From Actinomycetes bacterium (GTDB taxonomy: Bacteria; Actinomycetota; Actinomycetes; Mycobacteriales; Mycobacteriaceae), in assembly GCA_023388385.1 (NCBI GenBank), contig JAEWGK010000281.1, positions 1 through 21,022 of the forward strand: 21,022 bases of DNA, read 5' to 3'. Under the pieces are notes generated by a model. That model saw only the letters and a list, made by a program, of their open reading frames with translations. It was not told the origin of the DNA and made no database searches. The first letter of the stretch is position 1; the number at the start of each line of letters is the position of its first letter. The translations under genes and the position numbers were made by a program. Of the stretch, positions 15,359-21,022 are shown one piece after another.

Positions 15359-16372
15359 ATGCTCATTTCCCAGCGCCCCACGCTCACCGAGGACTACATC
15401 GACTCCTCGCGCTCCCGGTTCATCATCGAGCCGCTGGAGCCGGGCTTCGGCTACACCCTCGGCAACTCGCTGCGCCGCACGCTGCTGTCGTCCATCCCGG
15501 GCGCGGCCGTGACCAGCATCCGCATCGAGGGCGTGCTGCACGAGTTCACCACCATCCCGGGTGTCAAGGAGGACGTCTCCGACATCATCCTGAACATCAA
15601 GGGCCTGGTGCTGAGCTCCGAGTTCGACGAGCCCGCCACGGTGTACCTGCGCCGCGAGGGCGTCGGCGCCGTGACGGCCGGTGACATCGAGTGCCCGGCC
15701 GGGGTGGAGATCCACAACCCGGATCACCACATCGCGTCCCTCAACGAGGATGGCCGCCTCGAGATCGAGATGGTCGTCGAGCGCGGCCGCGGCTACGTGC
15801 CCGCCATGCCGAACTCCGGCGGCGAGATCGGCCGCATCCCGCTGGATCAGATCTACTCCCCGGTCCTGAAGGTCAGCTACAAGGTCGAGGCCACCCGCGT
15901 CGAGCAGCGCACCGACTTCGACAAGCTGATCATCGACGTGGAGACGAAGAACTCCATCACCGCCCGCGACGCGATGGCGTCCGCCGGCAAGACCCTGGTG
16001 GAGCTCTTCGGCCTGGCCCGCGAGCTCAACGAGGCCGCCGAGGGCATCGAGATCGGCCCGTCCCCGCGCGAGGCGGAGGACGACGCCCAGCTGTCCATCC
16101 CGATCGAGGAGCTGAACTTCTCCGTGCGCTCCTTCAACTGCCTGAAGCGCGAGGAGATCCACACGGTCGGCGAGCTGGCGAACCGCACCGAGTCCGACCT
16201 GCTGGACATCCGCAACTTCGGCGACAAGTCGATCACCGAGGTCAAGGAGAAGCTGGCGTCGCTCGGCCTGTCGCTGAAGGATTCGCCGGACAGCTTCGAC
16301 CCGGGCGTCGGCGACGGCTTCGCCGGCGGGGTCGAGTGGTCGGACGGGGCCGACGAGGGTCACTTCGAGTAG
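15359..16372 (+). CDS. rpoA: RNA polymerase alpha subunit
   Basis: 337 residues; the dimer that nucleates RNA polymerase assembly. The N-terminal domain (about 1-230) includes [20 protein letters not shown], and the C-terminal domain (about 245-310) includes [20 protein letters not shown], where Arg257 corresponds to the DNA- and activator-contacting Arg265 of E. coli. The acidic tail is normal for actinobacteria. AGGAGGA (15344-15350) serves the ATG. The 69-base gap after rpsD contains TATAGC (15326-15331), which could be a weak internal -10 box. Confidence 0.98.
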   Translation: MLISQRPTLTEDYIDSSRSRFIIEPLEPGFGYTLGNSLRRTLLSSIPGAAVTSIRIEGVLHEFTTIPGVKEDVSDIILNIKGLVLSSEFDEPATVYLRREGVGAVTAGDIECPAGVEIHNPDHHIASLNEDGRLEIEMVVERGRGYVPAMPNSGGEIGRIPLDQIYSPVLKVSYKVEATRVEQRTDFDKLIIDVETKNSITARDAMASAGKTLVELFGLARELNEAAEGIEIGPSPREAEDDAQLSIPIEELNFSVRSFNCLKREEIHTVGELANRTESDLLDIRNFGDKSITEVKEKLASLGLSLKDSPDSFDPGVGDGFAGGVEWSDGADEGHFE

Positions 16373-16408
16373 CAACCACCGCGACTACCACACCAACGAG
16401 GAGAAACC

Positions 16409-16909
16409 ATGCCCAAGCCCAAGAAGGGCGCCCGTCTCGGCGGTTCGCCTTCCCACCAGCGGAAGATCCTGGCCAACCTGGCCAAGCAGCTGTTCGAGCA
16501 CGGCCAGATCAAGACCACCGACACGAAGGCCAAGCTGCTCCGCCCGTACGCGGAGAAGCTCATCACCAAGGCGAAGCGCGGCACCCTGGCGGACCGCCGC
16601 AACATCGCCAAGCAGCTGAACGACAACTACATCGTCCAGCTCCTGGTCGACGAGGTGGCGCCGAAGTTCGCCAACCGCGACGGCGGCTACACCCGCATCA
16701 TCAAGCTGGGTAACCGCAAGGGCGACAACGCCCCGATCTCCCTCATCGCCCTGGTCGACGAGGAGACCGTGACCACCGAGGCCACCCGCGTCACCGAGGC
16801 CGCCGCGGAGACCCCGGCCGAGGACGCCCCCGAGGTCGAGGCCGACGAGGCCACCGACGCCGAGGCGCAGGCCGAGGCCGATGAGGCCGAGAAGGGCGAC
16901 GACAAGTAG
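16409..16909 (+). CDS. rplQ: 50S ribosomal protein L17 (bL17)
   Basis: 166 residues. The conserved L17 domain occupies about 1-120 ([20 protein letters not shown], then [20 protein letters not shown]). It is followed by an Ala/Glu/Asp-rich acidic tail of about 45 residues that most bacteria lack but actinobacteria often carry. L17 sits near the peptide exit tunnel. GAGGAG precedes the ATG. It is the last ribosomal gene of the cluster. Confidence 0.97.
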   Translation: MPKPKKGARLGGSPSHQRKILANLAKQLFEHGQIKTTDTKAKLLRPYAEKLITKAKRGTLADRRNIAKQLNDNYIVQLLVDEVAPKFANRDGGYTRIIKLGNRKGDNAPISLIALVDEETVTTEATRVTEAAAETPAEDAPEVEADEATDAEAQAEADEAEKGDDK

Positions 16910-16915
16910 TAGGGT
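16910..16915 (+). promoter_or_regulatory. Possible -10 box for a leaderless truA transcript
   Basis: TAGGGT, directly after the rplQ stop codon, is followed by 7 bases and the GTG of truA, the same geometry as map. The AGGG within it could instead act as a weak ribosome binding site on a read-through transcript. Confidence 0.35.
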
Positions 16916-16922
16916 CACCCCG

Positions 16923-17822
16923 GTGAACCCGATCAGCGCCGACGATCCCGCCGACCGCACCCGAGAGGATGCGGACGGCGGGGTCGTTCGTCTCCGCCTG
17001 GACCTCGCCTACGACGGCACGGGCTTCCACGGCTGGGCCGCCCAGCCGCGGCAGCAGCTGCGGACGGTCCAGGGCGTCCTCGAGGACACCTTGTCGATGG
17101 TCCTGCGCACCGACGCGCGCCTGACCGTCGCCGGCCGCACCGACGCGGGCGTCCACGCCTCCGGCCAGGTCGCCCACGTCGACGTGCCGCGGGCCGCCCT
17201 GGACTCCCGCTCCATCGGCGGCGATCCCGCGCGCCTGGTGCGTCGTCTGTCGCGACTGCTCCCGGAGGACCTGCGCGTCCACGGCTGCTCGGAGGCCCCG
17301 CCCGGCTTCGATGCGCGCTTCTCGGCCCTGCGCCGGCGCTACCGGTACCGCGTGACGACGTCCCCGCGCGGCGCCCTGCCCACCCGCCGCCTCGATACCG
17401 CCCACCACCCCCGGCCCGTCGATCCGGCGGTGCTGTCGGAGGCCGCGGGCATGCTCGTCGGACTCCATGACTTCGCGGCGTTCTGCCGCGCCCGGCCGCA
17501 TTCGACGACGATCCGCGATCTGCAGTCCTTCACGTGGACGGATGCGTCGACGGAGGAGGAGCCGGACCTCTACGTCGCCGACGTGGTCGCCGACGCGTTC
17601 TGCTGGTCGATGGTCCGCTCCCTCGTCGGCTCATGCCTCGCCGTCGCCGAGGGCCGCCGGGCGCGCGACTTCACCGCGGCGATGCTGGGGGAGCGGAAGA
17701 GGTCGCCGATGGTGCCCGTCGCGCCCGCGAAGGGCCTCACGCTCACCGGCGTGGACTATCCTGCGGCGGAGGAACTCGCTGCCCGCGCGGAGGCCACGCG
17801 CGGACTCCGCGAGCTGCCCTGA
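16923..17822 (+). CDS. truA: tRNA pseudouridine(38-40) synthase TruA
   Basis: 299 residues; isomerises uridine to pseudouridine at positions 38-40 of the tRNA anticodon arm. LDLAYDGTGFHGWAAQPRQQ opens the catalytic domain, and AGRTDAGVHASGQVAH contains the catalytic Asp74. FDARFSALRRRYRYRV and the later DAFCWSMVRSLVGSCLAVAE are conserved TruA blocks. The first 20 or so residues are an acidic extension with no known role. The GTG at 16923 fits the leaderless promoter; an ATG at 16881 inside rplQ is less likely. Linkage of truA to rplQ is typical in actinobacteria and other bacteria. Confidence 0.96.
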   Translation: MNPISADDPADRTREDADGGVVRLRLDLAYDGTGFHGWAAQPRQQLRTVQGVLEDTLSMVLRTDARLTVAGRTDAGVHASGQVAHVDVPRAALDSRSIGGDPARLVRRLSRLLPEDLRVHGCSEAPPGFDARFSALRRRYRYRVTTSPRGALPTRRLDTAHHPRPVDPAVLSEAAGMLVGLHDFAAFCRARPHSTTIRDLQSFTWTDASTEEEPDLYVADVVADAFCWSMVRSLVGSCLAVAEGRRARDFTAAMLGERKRSPMVPVAPAKGLTLTGVDYPAAEELAARAEATRGLRELP

Positions 17823-17876
17823 TCACCGCGGCGGGACCCGCCGCCGTCCCCGGACACGTGAGGAGACCCCACCGCG

Positions 17877-20198
17877 ATGCCCGCATCCCTCCTGGTGCTG
17901 CTCGTTCTGCTCGTCGTTCCCGGCGCCGTCGTCAGCGCGATCTCCGGCCTGCGCCCGGGCTGGGCCCTGGCTGCGGGGCCGGCGGTGACGCTGTGCGTCA
18001 CGGGTGTCGCGGGTTTCATCCTGGGGCTGGTCGACGTGCCCTACGGTTTCCGGTCGCTCGGCCTCGTCTGGCTGGCGTTCGCGGCTGTGGCCGGCGTGTG
18101 GCGCCTGGCGTTCCGGCGCGCGCGTTCGCGTGACGACGCCTCCCGCGCCGCTCCCCCGGAGCCGGACGACGCGGCGGCCGCATCCGACGGCGGGGAGCCG
18201 GGGGAGGGCGTCGGCACGCGCAGGCGCCTCGCCGCGGCGGTGCCGCAACTGCTGGGCGCGGCGGGCGTCGTCACGGGCTTTTTCCTGCTGTGGGCCCCGA
18301 TGTGGAACCGCCTGCGCCGGCTGCCGGGCGGCCTGGAGTCCATCCCGCAGGCGTGGGACGTGCACTGGCACGCCTCCGTCATCCGGTACATCCGGGACTA
18401 CGGCATGGCGTCGTCGACGCGGATGGGCGAGATCCAGAATTTCGAGACCGGGGACCCGATGTTCTACCCCGCGGCGTGGCATGCCCTCGGCGCCACGGTG
18501 GGGGAGGCCGCGGACATCACCTCCATCGCCGCGACGAACCTCATGGGCATCGCCGTGCCCGCCGTGACCGTGCCGCTGGCCGCCGCCGCCCTGGCGTGGC
18601 GGCTGGTGGACCGTCCTGGTCTCGCCGCGGGCATCGCGGCGGGGATCGCGGCCATCGCCTCGGCGGCCCTGCCGGTGGTATACCCCATCGGCATCGCGGT
18701 CGGCGCGTGGCCGTACCTCGTCGCCATCGGTGTGGGCGTCATCTGCTTCGCCCTGGTCTCCTCCGTCCCGCACGACCCGCGCCGCATCCTGGGGGCGGGG
18801 CTCGCGCTCGGCGGCGCGGGCCTCACGCACCCGTCGGCGTTCGCCGTCGCGGCGCTGCTGGGCCTGGCCTGGTGGCTGCTGCTGCGCCTGTGGGCGCCGG
18901 CTCGCCCGGAGTCCGGCGCCGTGCGCTCCCGGCTGCGGGACCTGGGCCTGCTCGCCGCCGCCGGCGGCGTCGGCCTGCTGGTGTTCGCCCCGCAGGTGCT
19001 GCTCATGGCCGGCACGGGCCAGGACTCCGAGATCGGCACCTTCCGGGCCACCGTCGACACGGACCGCATCGGCTCCTGGATCCTGGCCACCCGCATGCTC
19101 ACCCGCCACGCGGAGCCACTGTTCCCGGTGTGGCCGGTCATCGTCGCGGGCGCGGCGGGCCTGGTCGTCGCGCTGGTGTGGCGCCGTGCCGCGTGGGCCG
19201 TCGCCGCGTTCGCCTTCTTCCTGGTCACCGTCGTCCACGGCCTGCACCCCATCGCCGGGCCGTTCGCCGGTGTGCTCGACGCCTACGGGACCATGCACTA
19301 TTCGACGCCCCACCGCCTGATCATGCCGGTGGCGTACCTGTACTGCGCCGGCACGGGCGTCGCCGTCGCCGCCGCCGTGCGCCTGGTCACCGGCGGGGCC
19401 GTGCGCCGCTGGGCGCCGTGGAACGGGGTCGCCGCCGTCGTCGCGGCCGTCGCCGTGGCGGGCGTCATGGCCCCCTGGGCCGTCCACCGGAACGCGGCGG
19501 CGATGGACAACGGCGTGGAGAACCGTGACGGCCGCGCAGTCGGCGACCAGGACCTGCGCGCGTTCGACTGGCTGGCGGACCAGCCGGAGGCCTGGGAGCA
19601 CACCATCTACGTCAACCCGAACGAGTCCTCCGGCTGGATGTACCCGCGCAACGGCCTGCCCTCGATCTTCCGCCACAACGTGTGGCCGTCGGTCCCGGAC
19701 GACGGGTTCTCCGCCACGGACCTCATCTACTGGCACGCCGACAAGATCGGCGCCGGCGTCGACGGCGACCCCTGGGCGATCAACGACATCGACCGGGCCG
19801 TGGAGAAGCTCGATGTCGGGTTCCTCTACGTCTCCCCGCCGAACCTGTGGCCGGAGGAGCCCTACGCGTGGCCGTGGACCGTCGGCGCCTGGTGGGCACC
19901 GGGTACCACGCTGGTCTACAAGGACGGCCCCGTCGGCATCCTGGCGGTCAACCGGACCATCGGCCCCGACGCCATCGCCCGCATGCGCGCGGAGTCCCCG
20001 GAGCCGCTGCCGCCGCTGCCCGACCGCGCGATCATGGGCCTGCCCGGCGGCGACGCCCCGTACATCTTCATGCCGGGCGGGCGGCCGGAGGACGACCCGC
20101 TGGTCGCCCCGCCTCCCGGCGAGCCCGGCCCGCCGCCGACCCCGACGCCGCCGCTGCAGATCGGGGACCCGCGGCTGAACGAGGTCCTGTTCTTCTAG
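17877..20198 (+). CDS. Large polytopic membrane protein (DUF6541-like), function unknown
   Basis: 773 residues. Three N-terminal helices (about 4-22, 28-50, 58-78) are followed by a charged cytoplasmic loop (about 80-117). A second group of roughly eight or more helices runs from 119 to about 535. The rest, from about 540, is a soluble domain expected outside the membrane, ending in a Pro-rich tail. WDVHWHASVIRYI (160-172) after helix 4 places Asp161, His163 and His165 where a GT-C glycosyltransferase would have its active-site loop; that comparison is inference. Similar membrane proteins sit beside truA in other Corynebacteriales, for example Rv3454 in M. tuberculosis. AGGAG (17861-17865) lies 11 bases from the ATG. 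An envelope or cell-wall role is likely but unproven. Confidence 0.82.
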   Translation: MPASLLVLLVLLVVPGAVVSAISGLRPGWALAAGPAVTLCVTGVAGFILGLVDVPYGFRSLGLVWLAFAAVAGVWRLAFRRARSRDDASRAAPPEPDDAAAASDGGEPGEGVGTRRRLAAAVPQLLGAAGVVTGFFLLWAPMWNRLRRLPGGLESIPQAWDVHWHASVIRYIRDYGMASSTRMGEIQNFETGDPMFYPAAWHALGATVGEAADITSIAATNLMGIAVPAVTVPLAAAALAWRLVDRPGLAAGIAAGIAAIASAALPVVYPIGIAVGAWPYLVAIGVGVICFALVSSVPHDPRRILGAGLALGGAGLTHPSAFAVAALLGLAWWLLLRLWAPARPESGAVRSRLRDLGLLAAAGGVGLLVFAPQVLLMAGTGQDSEIGTFRATVDTDRIGSWILATRMLTRHAEPLFPVWPVIVAGAAGLVVALVWRRAAWAVAAFAFFLVTVVHGLHPIAGPFAGVLDAYGTMHYSTPHRLIMPVAYLYCAGTGVAVAAAVRLVTGGAVRRWAPWNGVAAVVAAVAVAGVMAPWAVHRNAAAMDNGVENRDGRAVGDQDLRAFDWLADQPEAWEHTIYVNPNESSGWMYPRNGLPSIFRHNVWPSVPDDGFSATDLIYWHADKIGAGVDGDPWAINDIDRAVEKLDVGFLYVSPPNLWPEEPYAWPWTVGAWWAPGTTLVYKDGPVGILAVNRTIGPDAIARMRAESPEPLPPLPDRAIMGLPGGDAPYIFMPGGRPEDDPLVAPPPGEPGPPPTPTPPLQIGDPRLNEVLFF
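18126..18138 (-). repeat. Copy 4 of the dispersed 13-mer, inside a coding region
   Basis: TCGCGTGACGACG on the plus strand, in the charged loop of the membrane-protein gene. It is the only exact copy inside a gene. A 12-base version also occurs in truA (17349-17360). Confidence 0.5.
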
Positions 20199-20239
20199 AC
20201 CTCCCGTGGATTCCCGCGGGGCACGCCGGGATCTCCCGA

Positions 20240-20264
20240 GGCCCCGGTGGCGCCCGCCGGGGCC
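20240..20264 (+). terminator. Weak terminator candidate after the membrane-protein gene
   Basis: GGCCCCGG (20240-20247) pairs with CCGGGGCC (20257-20264) around a 9-base loop. No T-tract follows. Confidence 0.3.
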
Positions 20265-20301
20265 CTCCCCCGGAACGGGGCGCGGATGCACGCCGAGGGA
20301 C

Positions 20302-20307
20302 TATGGT
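20302..20307 (+). promoter_or_regulatory. -10 box of a leaderless lipoprotein transcript
   Basis: TATGGT is followed by 8 bases and the lipoprotein ATG. There is no Shine-Dalgarno site in between or just upstream. Confidence 0.4.
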
Positions 20308-20315
20308 CGTGATCC

Positions 20316-21017
20316 ATGCGCTTCACCAAGGCCCTCGCGGCGACCCTGATGATCGGCGGCCTGGTCCTCACGGGCTGCTCGGACGACGACGAGCAGGCGG
20401 CGCCGCCGAAGCCCCCGGCGGCCCCCTCGTCGTCCTCCAGCCCGGCGCAGTCGAGTTCATCGACGCCGGAGGAGACGTCGGCGAAGCGGACGGCCACGGG
20501 CCCGCGCGTCGTGGACCCCGCGGACTACACCCCGCCGGACGGCTCCAACGCCCGCCTGTTCGTCCTCGCCGACGGCGTCACGGAATGCTGGATGACCGAC
20601 ATCGGCGACGCGTTCCTCAACTGCAGCACGAACTTCGCCGAGCCACCGACCGTCACGGACGCCAACGGCCAGCAGTCCGTCGCCAACTCCGTCTCGTTCA
20701 ACCCGTCGGGCATCACCTACGAGACGCTGACGTACCCGGACACCGGCTACCAGCCGAGGACCCTGGCCGCCGGCGAGCAGCTGTCCGACTTCGGCTACAC
20801 GTGCACCGCGCTCAGCGACTCCCTCGTCGAGTGCTCCGGCCCGCAGGGCACCGCCCGCATCGGCGACGGCCACGCCGAGGGCGCCCGGGTCCCGGAGCCG
20901 CCGGCGACCCCGTCCCCCGCACCGGAGCCCGACCCTGCGCCGGCCCCGGGCCTGCCGGACGTCCTCGGGGACCTCGTCCCGGGCGCGCCGGCCCCGGGAG
21001 CCCGGGCCGGCCAGTAG
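20316..21017 (+). CDS. Secreted lipoprotein of unknown function
   Basis: 233 residues. The signal peptide (MRFTKALAATLMIGGL) ends in the lipobox LTGC, with Cys21 as the predicted lipidated residue, so the protein should be anchored outside the cytoplasmic membrane. A Ser/Pro/Ala-rich tether (about 22-62) leads to a compact domain of about 110 residues. That domain contains four Cys (91, 103, 163, 173), spaced for two disulfides in the oxidising exterior. A Pro-rich C-terminal tail follows (about 190-233). I recognise no enzyme motif. Its neighbour is the large membrane protein, so a shared envelope role is possible. The ATG is supported by the leaderless promoter geometry. The stop is 5 bases before the window ends. 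Confidence 0.85.
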   Translation: MRFTKALAATLMIGGLVLTGCSDDDEQAAPPKPPAAPSSSSSPAQSSSSTPEETSAKRTATGPRVVDPADYTPPDGSNARLFVLADGVTECWMTDIGDAFLNCSTNFAEPPTVTDANGQQSVANSVSFNPSGITYETLTYPDTGYQPRTLAAGEQLSDFGYTCTALSDSLVECSGPQGTARIGDGHAEGARVPEPPATPSPAPEPDPAPAPGLPDVLGDLVPGAPAPGARAGQ

Positions 21018-21022
21018 GACCC

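Noticed and set aside
17823..20291. 822-codon minus-strand frame opposite the large membrane protein
   Set aside because: It is Arg/Gly/His-rich with no recognisable domain. The opposite strand gives a clear multi-helix membrane protein.
1..21022. A defence island, toxin-antitoxin pair, biosynthetic cluster or mobile element
   Set aside because: I looked for recombinases, nucleases, short paired genes, att-like repeats and synthase domains and saw none. Codon use is even across the window.

Overview
The window looks like a chromosomal piece of a very GC-rich actinobacterium, most probably Corynebacterium or a close relative. The evidence is the codon use, the actinobacterial sequences of S4, S13, L17, RpoA and Map, the short adenylate kinase, the fragmented spc/alpha ribosomal cluster, and infA passing directly to rpsM with no rpmJ between them. 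I found no CRISPR array, insertion sequence, prophage, tRNA or rRNA gene.

Layout, left to right. (1) A Bcr/CflA-type drug efflux gene on the minus strand runs off the left edge and is divergent from the ribosomal genes. (2) rplN-rplX-rplE form a first short operon, closed by a strong terminator. (3) A secreted SGNH/GDSL hydrolase follows, with its own promoter region and terminator. (4) rpsH-rplF-rplR-rpsE-rpmD-rplO form a second operon with a long structured leader, closed by an 18-bp hairpin with six T. (5) A DHA1-type MFS exporter has its own promoter and an odd repeat-bearing leader. (6) secY-adk are translationally coupled; map follows behind a terminator with its own, probably leaderless, promoter. 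(7) A DAACS-family symporter follows. (8) infA, then rpsM-rpsK-rpsD-rpoA-rplQ. (9) truA, a large polytopic membrane protein with a C-terminal soluble domain, and a small secreted lipoprotein that ends 5 bases before the window does.

The core genes make the ribosome, RNA polymerase alpha, the Sec channel and the enzymes usually linked to them (Adk, Map, IF-1, TruA). The canonical spc order is kept, but transporters and a hydrolase break it at three places (rplE/rpsH, rplO/secY, map/infA). Each inserted gene appears to be its own transcription unit, so the ribosomal genes need several promoters. The rplN and rpsH promoters share an identical 13-bp block over the -35 region.

Two start-signal styles are visible. 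Ribosomal genes mostly have Shine-Dalgarno sites and often long leaders. Several other genes (the left efflux gene, map, truA, the lipoprotein and perhaps the hydrolase) have a TAnnnT -10 box 7-8 bases before the start codon and little or no Shine-Dalgarno site, which predicts leaderless mRNAs. A 13-bp sequence, CGTCGTCACGCGA, recurs exactly four times, three of them between genes.

No clear new multi-gene system is visible. The best leads are the shared ribosomal promoter block and structured leaders, the repeated 13-mer, the hydrolase lacking its usual oxyanion-hole Asn, the symporter lacking the carboxylate-binding Arg, and the leader of the MFS exporter.
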